This document shows positions 53,294-61,746 of a stretch of 64,000 nucleotides of DNA, piece by piece. The stretch comes from Bacillota bacterium (GTDB lineage Bacteria > Bacillota > UBA4882 > UBA8346), in NCBI GenBank assembly GCA_023415835.1, contig JAEZJK010000050.1, positions 1-64,000 on the forward strand, given 5' to 3'. The notes under the pieces were generated by a model. The model was not told the origin of the DNA. It was given only the letters and a program-made list of their open reading frames with translations, and did not search any database. Position numbers and translations under genes: made by a program. The stretch's first letter is position 1. Every line of letters begins with the position of its first letter.

Positions 53294-53668
53294 TCAACGC
53301 GCAACGGCTTTAGCCCGATAATCTTCAATCGCTTTATGCAACGCATCGGCAGCCAGGTTGGAACAGTGCATTTTTTGGGGCGGTAGGCCATCGAGGGCTT
53401 CCGCTACCGCTTTATTAGTGATTTCTAACGCCTCATTCAAGGTTTTTCCTTTAACCATCTCCGTGACCATGCTACTGGTAGCGATCGCCGCCCCACAGCC
53501 AAAAGTCTTAAACTTGACGTCGGCAATCCGGCCATCTTCTACCTTTAAAAAGATTTTCATAATATCTCCGCAAACAGCGTTCCCAACCTCTCCCACACCG
53601 TTGGCGTCGGATATTTCCCCCACATTCCGCGGGTTTTGAAAATGATCCATTACTTTTTCCGTATACAT
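53294..53668 (-). CDS. iscU: Iron-sulfur cluster assembly scaffold IscU/NifU-like
   Basis: The 124-residue scaffold builds Fe-S clusters from NifS-supplied sulfur. Three cysteines are in place: GNAVCGD near residue 33, FKTFGCGAAIATSS near 57 and PPQKMHCSNLA near 100, with the Asp after the first. GGAG lies eight bases before ATG 53668, so I place the start there rather than at the GTG at 53677. It overlaps the 3' end of nifS by 19 bases, so the two are coupled. Confidence 0.94.
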   Translation of the reverse strand: MYTEKVMDHFQNPRNVGEISDANGVGEVGNAVCGDIMKIFLKVEDGRIADVKFKTFGCGAAIATSSMVTEMVKGKTLNEALEITNKAVAEALDGLPPQKMHCSNLAADALHKAIEDYRAKAVAR

Positions 53669-54849
53669 GACGAGCACTCCTTTCGCTCCGAGTTATAAAG
53701 CGGCGACATCGCTCTCAATTTAGCGACAATCTCGGGTAAAACCTCCAGTAAATAATCGATCTCCTCCTTGGTGGTTGACTTACCCAAAGTCAACCTAAGG
53801 GAACCGTGTGCGATCTCATGGCAGATCCCCATTGCCAGTAAAACATGGGATGGCTCTAACGATCCAGAGGTGCAAGCCGAACCGCTCGACGCGGCAATTC
53901 CCTTAAGATCCAAGTTTAATAAGAGGGATTCTCCTTCAATATACTCAAAACTGAAGTTTGCATTCCCCGGAAGCCGCAAAACCCGATGGCCGTTCAAACG
54001 GACATGTTCGAAACGGGCCAGGGCACTATCGATTAAGTAATCGCGTAAAGCGCTAATTCGTTCCCGGTTTTGCTCTAATTCGGAATTGGCCAAGCTTAAT
54101 GCTTTAGCCATACCGGCGATTGAGGCGATATTTTCCGTTCCAGCTCTCCGGTTCCGTTCCTGGCCGCCGCCGTAAACCAGCGGCTCCAATTTTACTCCTT
54201 TCCGGACATACAATGCGCCGACACCCTTCGGACCATAAAATTTATGGGCGGCCATGGATAATAGATCCACCGAAAGTTCAGCAACATTTACCGGAATTGA
54301 GCCAACTGTTTGCACCGCATCGGTATGGAAGAGAACATTACGTTCCCGTAGTAATTTCCCAATAGCAGCGATTGGTTGAATAGTCCCAACTTCATTATTG
54401 GCATGCATGATTGAGACTAAAATCGTGCGATCGGTTAAAGCGTTGGCAACGTCAGCGGGATTGACTATCCCTTCACTGTCCACCGGTACGATAGTTACCT
54501 CAAAACCTTCCTTTTCCAGGGACTTGCAGGTATCGTAGACCGCATGGTGTTCAATGGCTGAGGTGATGATATGGTTTCCCCGGTTACGGTAAGCAGCAGC
54601 CACGCCTCGTAGCGCCAAGTTATCGCTCTCGGAACCGGAACCGGTAAAAATAATTTCCCTGGGTTCAGCGGCGCCGATTTCTTTGGCAATAACCGCCCTG
54701 GCCTCTTCGATTACTTTACGGTTATCCCGCCCGAATGAATGAATACTGGACGGGTTGCCGAATGACTCCACAAAGTATGGAATCATAACTTCCAATACCC
54801 TGGGATCAACGGGTGTAGTGGCGGCATGGTCGAGATAGATTCGTTTCAT
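53650..54849 (-). CDS. nifS: Cysteine desulfurase NifS/IscS-like
   Basis: The 399-residue PLP enzyme frees sulfur from cysteine. The PLP Lys is in SMAAHKFYGPKGVGALYVRKG near residue 200-220 and the catalytic Cys is in the loop ASSGSACTSGSLEPSHVLLAMG near 321. It starts with IYLDHAATTPVDPRVLE. A CSSC pair near the C-terminus (ERKECSSCIRKK) is unusual and lies within the iscU overlap. It heads the nifS-iscU-(mnmA) sulfur-transfer group. Confidence 0.96.
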   Translation of the reverse strand: MKRIYLDHAATTPVDPRVLEVMIPYFVESFGNPSSIHSFGRDNRKVIEEARAVIAKEIGAAEPREIIFTGSGSESDNLALRGVAAAYRNRGNHIITSAIEHHAVYDTCKSLEKEGFEVTIVPVDSEGIVNPADVANALTDRTILVSIMHANNEVGTIQPIAAIGKLLRERNVLFHTDAVQTVGSIPVNVAELSVDLLSMAAHKFYGPKGVGALYVRKGVKLEPLVYGGGQERNRRAGTENIASIAGMAKALSLANSELEQNRERISALRDYLIDSALARFEHVRLNGHRVLRLPGNANFSFEYIEGESLLLNLDLKGIAASSGSACTSGSLEPSHVLLAMGICHEIAHGSLRLTLGKSTTKEEIDYLLEVLPEIVAKLRAMSPLYNSERKECSSCIRKK

Positions 54850-54998
54850 CTTTCATCCCTTCTTTGTTTGATATATTTAAAAGTGATCGATTTTAATTCC
54901 TACTAAATTACTAGGTTTTAATTAAATGCTACCATACCTCAATCACACTGTCAATAAATAATTTAACTATGTAAAATAATTTTTATACTTTGTTCCGC

Positions 54999-56045
54999 TT
55001 AACCCAAATAATGTTTAGTCACATACGGAGATGTCATTAAAGCCAAGAGGCTCCAGTAATTCGGTAAAAAACGAATGGTGGTTCCAACTCTCATCTGTTC
55101 CCGGCTGGCCAAAACCAGATAATCGCTGCTCCCGCCCAAAATTTGAACCCCAGGCTCCAATGGGACTAATCCGGACAATGCAGTATCTTGTTGCCCCAGG
55201 TTTAATAACAATCGATACCCATCCCCAACTTCGGGAAACTCCGGCCTCCGGCCAAATGCGTCCCAACCAATTTCACCTTCGGCTAGGGCTGGTTTCCATC
55301 GGGCCTGCAGCACTTCTGCCTCAACTACGAACGCATCAGGGAACAAATCCGGCAGCAGTTGCCCTGTTAAAGTCTCCCTGCCCAGTAAAATCCCTTCCCC
55401 AATCCGGAGATGGTTAATTCCTGAAACAAGCGAACCCGAATATAACAAAGGAAGGCTGCTAGAGTTCCCTCCCGAAATGTACCGAACCGGTAAATGAAAC
55501 TCCTCTTTTAAAAGGGCAGCGATCTCAACCAAAGCCTTTAACTTTTCCGGGGTGGGCTTTACCCCCGCAAAACAGGAGAAGTTGGCTCCCACTCCCATTA
55601 CATCCGTATTTTTTAAGCCCTGGCAAAAACGGGCTAATTCAGTTATTTCGCTCTCCATGACGCCTTCGCGCCGATCGCCCAGATCCACCATTAACAAAAT
55701 CCGATGCGGCTCTCCAATCCGATCAAGCGCAGCAATGGTTTCCTGTTCCGAGTTCAAGCTGGAATCAGCATACCGGATTACTTTTTCCAGCTTACTGATA
55801 CCGGGAAGCCTTAATAAAACCTGGTTTACTCCCCGGAAAACGCTATAACGCTCCAGATTTTCAATCCGGGAATCCCCCAGTTCCGTAAGTCCAGCGGCTA
55901 CCAATGCTTCCACAATCTTAAAATCGCCGGCGACACCTTTCACTACTCCGGTGAGGGCAATACCACAACGGAGGCACTGTCCTTGGATACTCTGAAAATT
56001 ATGGACAATCTTAGGAATATCAATCACAATTCGGGGTAAATGCAT
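54999..56045 (-). CDS. Ornithine/alanine racemase-family PLP enzyme
   Basis: The 348-residue protein has the alanine-racemase fold barrel: PRIVIDIPKIVHNF at residues 4-17, GVVKGVAGD near 33 with the PLP Lys, MVDLGDRREGV near 118 and SGGNSSSLPLLYSG near 190. These motifs are those of the ornithine racemase (Orr) group rather than biosynthetic Alr. It could racemise ornithine, lysine or alanine; substrate uncertain. It overlaps the 3' end of rarA by 26 bases and starts from ATG behind GAGGA. Confidence 0.82.
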   Translation of the reverse strand: MHLPRIVIDIPKIVHNFQSIQGQCLRCGIALTGVVKGVAGDFKIVEALVAAGLTELGDSRIENLERYSVFRGVNQVLLRLPGISKLEKVIRYADSSLNSEQETIAALDRIGEPHRILLMVDLGDRREGVMESEITELARFCQGLKNTDVMGVGANFSCFAGVKPTPEKLKALVEIAALLKEEFHLPVRYISGGNSSSLPLLYSGSLVSGINHLRIGEGILLGRETLTGQLLPDLFPDAFVVEAEVLQARWKPALAEGEIGWDAFGRRPEFPEVGDGYRLLLNLGQQDTALSGLVPLEPGVQILGGSSDYLVLASREQMRVGTTIRFLPNYWSLLALMTSPYVTKHYLG

Positions 56046-57387
56046 CTTCTTCCTCGGTTTTAGCGGTTTGCTTCCCAGCCCGTTTTAGATAGGCGAGAAT
56101 CTCCTGTTCATAACCACGATCGGTCGGTTGATAATATTGTTTTCCTGATAGATTTTCCGGTAAGTAACCCTGTTGGACAATACCCCCGGGATAGTCATGA
56201 GGGTAAAGGTAACCGACGCCGTCCCCTAGCCGGGCGGCGCCTGGGTGGGACGAATCACGCAAATGAGCCGGTACTATCTGGTTCTCCAAGTCCTGGACAT
56301 CGGAGTTAGCTTGATGGATTGCACTGCAACAAGCGTTGGACTTGGGGGCGGTAGCGATGTAAATAGCCGCCTGTGCCATAGGAATTTGGGCCTCAGGTAA
56401 ACCGACCATCTCCAAGGCCTGCGCTGCGGCCACCGCAACCAGTAATGCCCTAGGATCCGCATTACCGACATCTTCGGCGGCGTGAATCACCATCCTCCGA
56501 GCAATGAATTTGGGATCTTCTCCCGCGCTAAGCATCCGGGCCAAGTAATATACAGCTGCGTCAGGATCAGAACCTCGCATCGACTTGATAAAAGCCGAGA
56601 TGGTATCATAATGGTTCTGCCCGTCCCGATCATAAACGATGGGCCTTTGTTGGATACAGTCGGCGAAAACCTCTAAGGTCAAGCGGATTTTCCCCGAATC
56701 CGGATCAGGCTTGGTAGTCAATACCGCCAGTTCAAGGGAGTTCAAGGCGACCCGCGCGTCCCCGTCAGCCTTATTAACTAAAAACTCCAGGGCGTCCTGA
56801 TCCATCTCTACCTGATAATCGGCCAAACCGCGTTCCCGATCCCGGAGGGCGTTATTGACAATAAGTTTCAAAGCATCGTTTTTTAAACTAGTGAACCGAA
56901 AAATCATACTCCTGGAAACCAAAGGCGAATTCACTTCATAAAGGGGATTTTCAGTGGTGGCGCCGATCAACAATACCGTCCCATCCTCCACCGCTGGCAG
57001 TAAGGCGTCTTGCTGCGATTTATTAAACCGGTGAATCTCATCTATAAATAAAATGGTTTTGCGCTGATAGAGTTGATATCGTTCCCGGGCTTCGGAAATA
57101 AGCCGCCGGATATCAGCCACACCCGCGGTCACGGCATTGAGGCTCTCAAAGGAGGCGCTGGTGGTATTGGCAATAATCCGGGCCAGGGTTGTTTTCCCGA
57201 TCCCGGGCGGGCCGTAAAAAATCATCGACCGTAACCGGTCTGCCTCAATCGCCCTCCGGAGTAACCGCCCCGATCCCACTATCTCATCCTGTCCAATAAA
57301 TTCATCCAGGTTCCGCGGACGCATCCTGGCAGCTAACGGCGCTTCTTTTTGACGGTTAATTTCCACGCTAGAAGAAAAGAGATCCAT
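56020..57387 (-). CDS. rarA: Replication-associated recombination protein RarA (MgsA)
   Basis: The 455-residue AAA+ ATPase works at stalled replication forks. After PLAARMRPRNLDEFIGQDEIVG come Walker A GPPGIGKTTLARI near residue 47, Walker B ILFIDEIHRFNKSQQDALLP near 101 and sensor GATTENP near 131; the C-terminal MgsA domain follows (SAFIKSMRGSDPDAAVYYLARML, YPHDYPGG). An ATG at 57426 lacks a ribosome site; GAGGTGAT lies seven bases before ATG 57387. It has an excellent promoter at 57441-57469. Confidence 0.95.
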   Translation of the reverse strand: MDLFSSSVEINRQKEAPLAARMRPRNLDEFIGQDEIVGSGRLLRRAIEADRLRSMIFYGPPGIGKTTLARIIANTTSASFESLNAVTAGVADIRRLISEARERYQLYQRKTILFIDEIHRFNKSQQDALLPAVEDGTVLLIGATTENPLYEVNSPLVSRSMIFRFTSLKNDALKLIVNNALRDRERGLADYQVEMDQDALEFLVNKADGDARVALNSLELAVLTTKPDPDSGKIRLTLEVFADCIQQRPIVYDRDGQNHYDTISAFIKSMRGSDPDAAVYYLARMLSAGEDPKFIARRMVIHAAEDVGNADPRALLVAVAAAQALEMVGLPEAQIPMAQAAIYIATAPKSNACCSAIHQANSDVQDLENQIVPAHLRDSSHPGAARLGDGVGYLYPHDYPGGIVQQGYLPENLSGKQYYQPTDRGYEQEILAYLKRAGKQTAKTEEEDAFTPNCD

Positions 57388-57440
57388 GCATATCACCTCA
57401 GAGCAGCTTTTAATAAGGGATTCCATAGCCTGTTTTAATA

Positions 57441-57469
57441 AATATAATCTTTGAGATAACCGCTGTCAA
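57441..57469 (-). promoter_or_regulatory. Promoter of rarA
   Basis: On the minus strand TTGACA (57464-57469) and TATATT (57441-57446) are 17 bases apart, 54 bases before the rarA start. Just upstream is an inverted repeat (CGCAATAA near 57481, TTATTGCG near 57510), whose left half ATGCCGCAATAA recurs at 61151. Confidence 0.8.
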
Positions 57470-57641
57470 GCTATATATGCCGCAATAAGTTTCTGGGACG
57501 CGCACGGTTTATTGCGACATGTTTCCCTTAATCCATAAATTGAAATAAATACAGTAATTTGCCCTTTTCCATCGGTGGTTTAAAGATGAAAAAGTTAAAT
57601 CATCATTCTTATCAAATATAGTAATTAAGTTAACGACGATC

Positions 57642-57680
57642 AAAAAAGTACGGAGGGCAGTTAGCACTCCGTACTTTTTT
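57642..57680. terminator. Bidirectional terminator downstream of the hairpin-gated secreted protein
   Basis: GTACGGAG (57648-57655) and CTCCGTAC (57667-57674) form a stem with an 11-base loop and six A before and six T after. The arms resemble those of the leader hairpin of the same gene (TTACGGAGT). Confidence 0.88.
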
Positions 57681-57698
57681 GATCCACTAGTTTATTGA

Positions 57699-58382
57699 TT
57701 ACTTATTTGCGATCTTAACCATCTTCACTAAACCTTGCTGATTAACTAAAAACCGAAGGATCGAACCTCCCCGGCGCGCTTTAAAGTCAACCAGCCAATT
57801 ATCATAATTGTAATCAATATTAATCAATTTCCCCAGTTCAATTGAGTTATATTCCGCCCAAGTTTGCGCCGCCCGTTGCGCTTCCGATAGGGTTTTAACA
57901 TCACCGTCCCCGACGGTTATTGTTTCTTCAAAACTATCCCAAGGATATTTCTGTGAAAAACCAGCTATTTGTTCCGGTAAAACCCAACTATCTTCCTTGA
58001 GGCCGATACTTACCCGATAAGGCCCGGAGATTTGATATTTCTGAATATCAGCGGTGGAAAAAGTCAATTCAACCTGGGAATTTTGAGGGGACCATTTGAA
58101 AGGCGCCACAGTTGTCGCCAACCCTAACCATTCGCCTTTTTTCATCCCTTCCAAATTGCCGGTGATAATAAAATCCCCTTCCCGATAAGCCTTGATGTCT
58201 ATTTTAAACTTGATCGACTCCGCTTTTTGGTCATGATCAGTGTCAACCAACTCAAATGAACCCGGAACCATCAGTTCTACCTGATCGTCCAGTATTACCT
58301 CATCCGGGGTAGCATTGCTCGGAATGATTAACATCAAACAAACTCCCATAACTACTCCGATTATCAAAATTTTTTTTAACAA
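57699..58382 (-). CDS. Secreted protein of unknown function behind an attenuator-like hairpin
   Basis: I do not recognise this 227-residue protein. It has a signal peptide (KKILIIGVVMGVCLMLIIPSNA), a beta-rich middle (about 30-150; FELVDTDHDQKAESIKFKID shows a calcium-loop-like DTDHDQKAE), and a C-terminal part with SEAQRAAQTWAEYNS and DNWLVDFKARRGG that resembles small peptidase-propeptide-like domains. The frame is open further upstream to 58454, but that DNA is the leader hairpin, and GGAG lies eight bases before the TTG at 58382, from which a clean signal peptide begins. Expression is probably controlled through that hairpin. Confidence 0.65.
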   Translation of the reverse strand: MLKKILIIGVVMGVCLMLIIPSNATPDEVILDDQVELMVPGSFELVDTDHDQKAESIKFKIDIKAYREGDFIITGNLEGMKKGEWLGLATTVAPFKWSPQNSQVELTFSTADIQKYQISGPYRVSIGLKEDSWVLPEQIAGFSQKYPWDSFEETITVGDGDVKTLSEAQRAAQTWAEYNSIELGKLINIDYNYDNWLVDFKARRGGSILRFLVNQQGLVKMVKIANK

Positions 58383-58431
58383 AAAAATCACTCCGTAAGT
58401 TTTTATACCAAGTTGCCTGGTATTACGGAGT
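58383..58431 (-). promoter_or_regulatory. Leader hairpin that buries the ribosome site and ends in a T-run
   Basis: On the minus strand ACTCCGTAA (58423-58431) pairs with TTACGGAGT (58390-58398), and the inner ATACCA pairs with TGGTAT (58405-58423 region, loop GGCAACT). The 3' arm contains the GGAG ribosome site of the next gene, and a run of seven T follows immediately. The structure could therefore block translation, end transcription, or both. I match it to no known riboswitch. Confidence 0.6.
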
Positions 58432-58554
58432 AGTTTCGATTTTTTATTTGACAAACCTTTATGTAAATTTAGCCAATCAAATAGAAACGTGCACTATTGA
58501 AACTCCAGCTTCACGTGTCAAAGATCGAAAGCCAAAGCCGAAAAGTCGAAAAAA

Positions 58555-58914
58555 CTAATTAAGAAAAGCCACCTTACTAATGACCTTTACTACCTGAGAT
58601 TTATCTAGCGGTTTGATGATAAAGTCACGGGCTCCCGCTCTTAATGCTTCCAAAATATGCTCCCGGGAACCTTCAGTGCTACAAATGATTATTTTAACTT
58701 GGCGGTTATCCCTGATAAAATGACGAATCGAATCCACCGCATCGCTGTCAGGCATAAAGAGATCCTTGACAATTACTTCCGGGCGCAGGCTTAAAGAAAG
58801 TTTCTCGGCCTCCCGGGTTGTCCCGGCCTCATAAACCTCAAACCCTTCATTTTTGAGATAATCTTTTAAAATCATCCGCATCAAGGGTGAATCATCGACG
58901 ATTAGTATTTTCAT
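58555..58914 (-). CDS. CheY-like single-domain response regulator
   Basis: The 119-residue protein is a bare receiver domain: KILIVDDSPLMRMIL at the start with the acidic pair, phospho-acceptor Asp in VIVKDLFMPD near residue 50, Ser/Thr in IIICSTEGS near 80 and Lys in DFIIKPLDKS near 100. No output domain is attached, so it probably signals by binding other proteins, as CheY does. GGGGGG lies 12 bases before ATG 58914; an earlier frame start at 58959 is unlikely. Chemotaxis genes cheW and an MCP lie 2.3 kb away. Confidence 0.85.
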   Translation of the reverse strand: MKILIVDDSPLMRMILKDYLKNEGFEVYEAGTTREAEKLSLSLRPEVIVKDLFMPDSDAVDSIRHFIRDNRQVKIIICSTEGSREHILEALRAGARDFIIKPLDKSQVVKVISKVAFLN

Positions 58915-59110
58915 CTGCTGAAAACACCCCCCTAAAGCTGGAACTAAATGAAACGGCATTAACCATTGATTTAAAAATGGTCCACGAAAAGAATGGGCAT
59001 TAACATTTTTTCATGAACCATATTATAGGTTCGACCTAATCTGAAAATCTCCTTCGATTATTTATTTTTTATTTGAAAATTGCTTTAAATATAGTATTTT
59101 GCAAAAATTT

Positions 59111-59446
59111 TTAATGTGTTTCATTGTTTCCGGTATGGACTTGGTAAGACCAGTTGCGTCCGTAATTATTATCCCAGTTTTGGGCGTTATCGCGGAAACA
59201 GAAGTTAAAGTGGGTAGGTTCATCGATATTAAGGGAGATCGACCAGCCGCCATCCCGCCCTTTTTTCATCGGAAGATCGATCGATTTTTCCCAATCCGGG
59301 CCATATCCGGCATGTATATATACTTTTTCAGCTTTAGCCTCAGCCAACAACCCTTTATACTTAATTTTAACCTCTTCGCCCAAGGTGATCGGGACCGGTT
59401 CCATAAAGATCCCGTCAGCCACTTCTTCCAATTTCTTTCTAGGCAT
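59111..59446 (-). CDS. Stand-alone carbohydrate-binding module (CBM25/53-like)
   Basis: The 111-residue protein is a single starch-binding-type module: GEEVKIKYKGLLA near residue 25, VYIHAGYGPDWEKSIDLPM near 42, and FNFCFRDNAQNWDNNYGRNW near 80-99, with the aromatic residues that stack on sugars. There is no signal peptide and no enzyme domain, so it should bind an internal polymer such as glycogen, by inference. AGGAGG lies nine bases before ATG 59446. Confidence 0.8.
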   Translation of the reverse strand: MPRKKLEEVADGIFMEPVPITLGEEVKIKYKGLLAEAKAEKVYIHAGYGPDWEKSIDLPMKKGRDGGWSISLNIDEPTHFNFCFRDNAQNWDNNYGRNWSYQVHTGNNETH

Positions 59447-59532
59447 ACTATTACTCCTCCTTAAAAGATCTATTGGCATAAGTATGCCCGAATAATTTAT
59501 GGCTTAAACCTGTGACCCGGTTAAGTTTGATT

Positions 59533-60219
59533 CTATTTCAATATGCATCTGCAAAAAATTGCCCAAGGGTAATCCAAGGGAGGATCTAATTTGAATTCCA
59601 AATACTCTTTCGAGATCGGGTGTTGGAATCCTAACCCGAACGAGTATAAAGCTAACTGTTCTCCTGCCCGATTGATATTAAGCCCATATTTTTGGTCGCC
59701 ATAAAGGGGATGGCCGATTGCCGCCAATTGCACCCTAATTTGATGGGAACGGCCGGTGCCAAGGGCTATTTTTAATAGGCTCAGTTTCTCCCGTTCCCCA
59801 ATCACCCAATAGTCAAGGACAGCTTCCTTGGATTCGGGAGTAGGACCCGGGACTACTGAGACGATATTTTGGCGGTAATCTTTAACCAGATAATTATGGA
59901 GCCGGCCATTTTTATGTTCTAAAAATCCGCGGACTATCGCCAAATAATATTTTTCAAATTTCCCTTCCCGGATTTGAGCCGATAAACGGGAGGCGGCCTT
60001 AGAAGTTTTGGCGAAAACCATCGCCCCGCCCACCGGCCGATCAAGCCGGTGCACTAACCCCAAATAGACGTTTCCTGGTTTTTGATAACGGGTTTTAAGA
60101 TCATTTTTTAAATGGGTCAAAAGGTCGATATCGCCGGACTGGTCGCCCTGAGTAGGCATATTGACCGGTTTCTCCACCACTAAAAGGTGGTTATCCTCAA
60201 AAACAAGCTTAACCTTCAA
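59533..60219 (-). CDS. RluA-family pseudouridine synthase
   Basis: The 228-residue enzyme lacks the S4 domain and starts at the catalytic domain: LLVVEKPVNMPTQ near residue 12, then YLGLVHRLDRPVGGAMVFAKTSKAASRLS near 48, whose Asp is catalytic, and GRSHQIRVQLAAIGHPLYGDQKYG near 158. Target (rRNA or tRNA) unknown. Start TTG 60219 lies after GGAGGGAG and overlaps the methyltransferase end by 11 bases, so the two are translated together. Confidence 0.92.
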   Translation of the reverse strand: MKVKLVFEDNHLLVVEKPVNMPTQGDQSGDIDLLTHLKNDLKTRYQKPGNVYLGLVHRLDRPVGGAMVFAKTSKAASRLSAQIREGKFEKYYLAIVRGFLEHKNGRLHNYLVKDYRQNIVSVVPGPTPESKEAVLDYWVIGEREKLSLLKIALGTGRSHQIRVQLAAIGHPLYGDQKYGLNINRAGEQLALYSFGLGFQHPISKEYLEFKLDPPLDYPWAIFCRCILK

Positions 60220-61090
60220 AATCCGCTCCCTCCTCCCAACGCCCCGAAGCGCCGCACGGAAGTTCAAGTTTCGAAGCTGATACCGGCAGCCCAATTTCAG
60301 CGGAGGCGATCGATCCGTTATGCCTTCTTCCCACAGTCATTGCGAGTATGTTTTTTAGAACCCCCGGAGCCAACCCTGTGGTATATGAATTAATTAGGAA
60401 AAACAAGGGCTCTTCCGAAAGCGCCTCAGCACAAATCTCTGTTAAACCATACAATTCATCTTCGATCTTCCAGATCTCCCCATTAGGACCTCTACCAAAA
60501 GAAGGCGGATCCATAATAACGCAATCATATAATCTGCCGCGCCGCTTTTCGCGATTGACAAATTTAACCGCATCATCAATAATCCAACGGATCGGCCGTT
60601 CTGCCATACCGGAAAGGATCGCGTTTTCTTTAGCCCAGGTGACCATCCCCTTAGCGGCATCCACATGGCAAACTTCAGCGCCAGCGGAGGCCGCCGCTAC
60701 CGTAGCGCCTCCGGTATAAGCAAACAAGTTTAGCACCCGGACCGGGGCGGTCCTAGTTTTAATCAACCTGATAAGCCAGTCCCAGTTCACGGCTTGTTCC
60801 GGAAAAAGCCCAGTATGCTTAAACCCGGTTGGACGGACATGGAATTTAAGCGCGCCATAACTAACAGCCCATCTTTCTGGCAAATCTTTCAAAAAACTCC
60901 ATTTCCCTCCGCCGCTGGAACTCCGGGTGTAGTGCCCATGCACATCATTCCAGGCCTTTTTCCCCAATGACGCCGGCCAAATAACTTGTGGATCCGGCCT
61001 CCGTAATAAGTATTTGCCCCAACGCTCCAGCCGCTCACCGTCACCGGTATCGATTAACTCGTAGTCCTTCCACTGATCGCTTAAAAACAC
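60209..61090 (-). CDS. Class I SAM-dependent methyltransferase, RlmI/RlmK-like
   Basis: The 293-residue protein has SAM motif I as VLNLFAYTGGATVAAASAGAEVCHVD near residue 115 and motif IV as MDPPSFGRG near 190, typical of RlmI-type 5-methylcytosine or RlmKL-like rRNA methyltransferases. The pairing with an RluA-type synthase supports an RNA substrate. A TTG at 61114 has no ribosome site; GGAGG lies eight bases before GTG 61090, which I choose. Confidence 0.88.
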   Translation of the reverse strand: MFLSDQWKDYELIDTGDGERLERWGKYLLRRPDPQVIWPASLGKKAWNDVHGHYTRSSSGGGKWSFLKDLPERWAVSYGALKFHVRPTGFKHTGLFPEQAVNWDWLIRLIKTRTAPVRVLNLFAYTGGATVAAASAGAEVCHVDAAKGMVTWAKENAILSGMAERPIRWIIDDAVKFVNREKRRGRLYDCVIMDPPSFGRGPNGEIWKIEDELYGLTEICAEALSEEPLFFLINSYTTGLAPGVLKNILAMTVGRRHNGSIASAEIGLPVSASKLELPCGASGRWEEGADFEG

Positions 61091-61170
61091 CGATTCATCC
61101 TCCAGGTTACCCAATATTCATTTCGAACAAATTTTATCATTCCCCTATCTATGCCGCAATAAATTTATAA

Positions 61171-61203
61171 AAAAAATGGAGTAGCCCGACTACTCCATTT
61201 TTT
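61171..61203. terminator. Bidirectional terminator after cheW
   Basis: AAAAAATGGAGTAG (61171-61184) and CTACTCCATTTTTT (61190-61203) form a 14-bp stem with loop CCCGA. On the minus strand it ends the receptor-cheW operon. Confidence 0.9.
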
Positions 61204-61236
61204 CAGCTTCAACAAAATTGTTTATCTTGTTTGGGT

Positions 61237-61734
61237 TTACGAGGGTAAAATTTTTCCGGTATCGAAGGTTATTATCTGATTGAGGTCTAAAATCAAAACT
61301 AACCTGCCATTAATCTTGACCATTGCTTTTAGATATTTATGATTGGCCTGGGAGTTTGCTATGGAACTATCATTTAATTTGGATAAGGGAATATTGACCA
61401 TATCTAAAACCCGATCGACTACCATTCCAAAAATTTTACCGTCAAATTCAATAATCACGATGACTGTATATTGATCGATCTGCAACGGGCTGAGCCCAAA
61501 AGTTTTCCTTAAGTCAACTACCGGAATTACTTCACCACGGAAGTTGATTACCCCTTGGATCGGCTCTGGGGCATTCGGGACTTTTACTGGTAAAAGATAG
61601 CGAATTATCTCTTGCACCTGAAGGGCGTCCACCCCATATTCTTCAGTATCCACCAAGAAGGTAATCTGTTGAACCTGTTGTTCCTGATCAATCTGGCAAT
61701 CAGGCTGACTTTTTAAATAATCGGTTGTATCCAT
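61237..61734 (-). CDS. cheW: Chemotaxis coupling protein CheW
   Basis: The 165-residue protein has the CheW fold: QQITFLVDTEEYGVDALQVQEIIR near residue 22, then PNAPEPIQGVINFRGEVIPVVDLRKTFGL near 54, and MVDRVLDMVNIP near 105. It links receptors to CheA. It lies 12 bases after the MCP gene in the same operon; no cheA is in the window. ATG follows TAGGGAGGT. Confidence 0.95.
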   Translation of the reverse strand: MDTTDYLKSQPDCQIDQEQQVQQITFLVDTEEYGVDALQVQEIIRYLLPVKVPNAPEPIQGVINFRGEVIPVVDLRKTFGLSPLQIDQYTVIVIIEFDGKIFGMVVDRVLDMVNIPLSKLNDSSIANSQANHKYLKAMVKINGRLVLILDLNQIITFDTGKILPS

Positions 61735-61746
61735 TGGAGTACCTCC

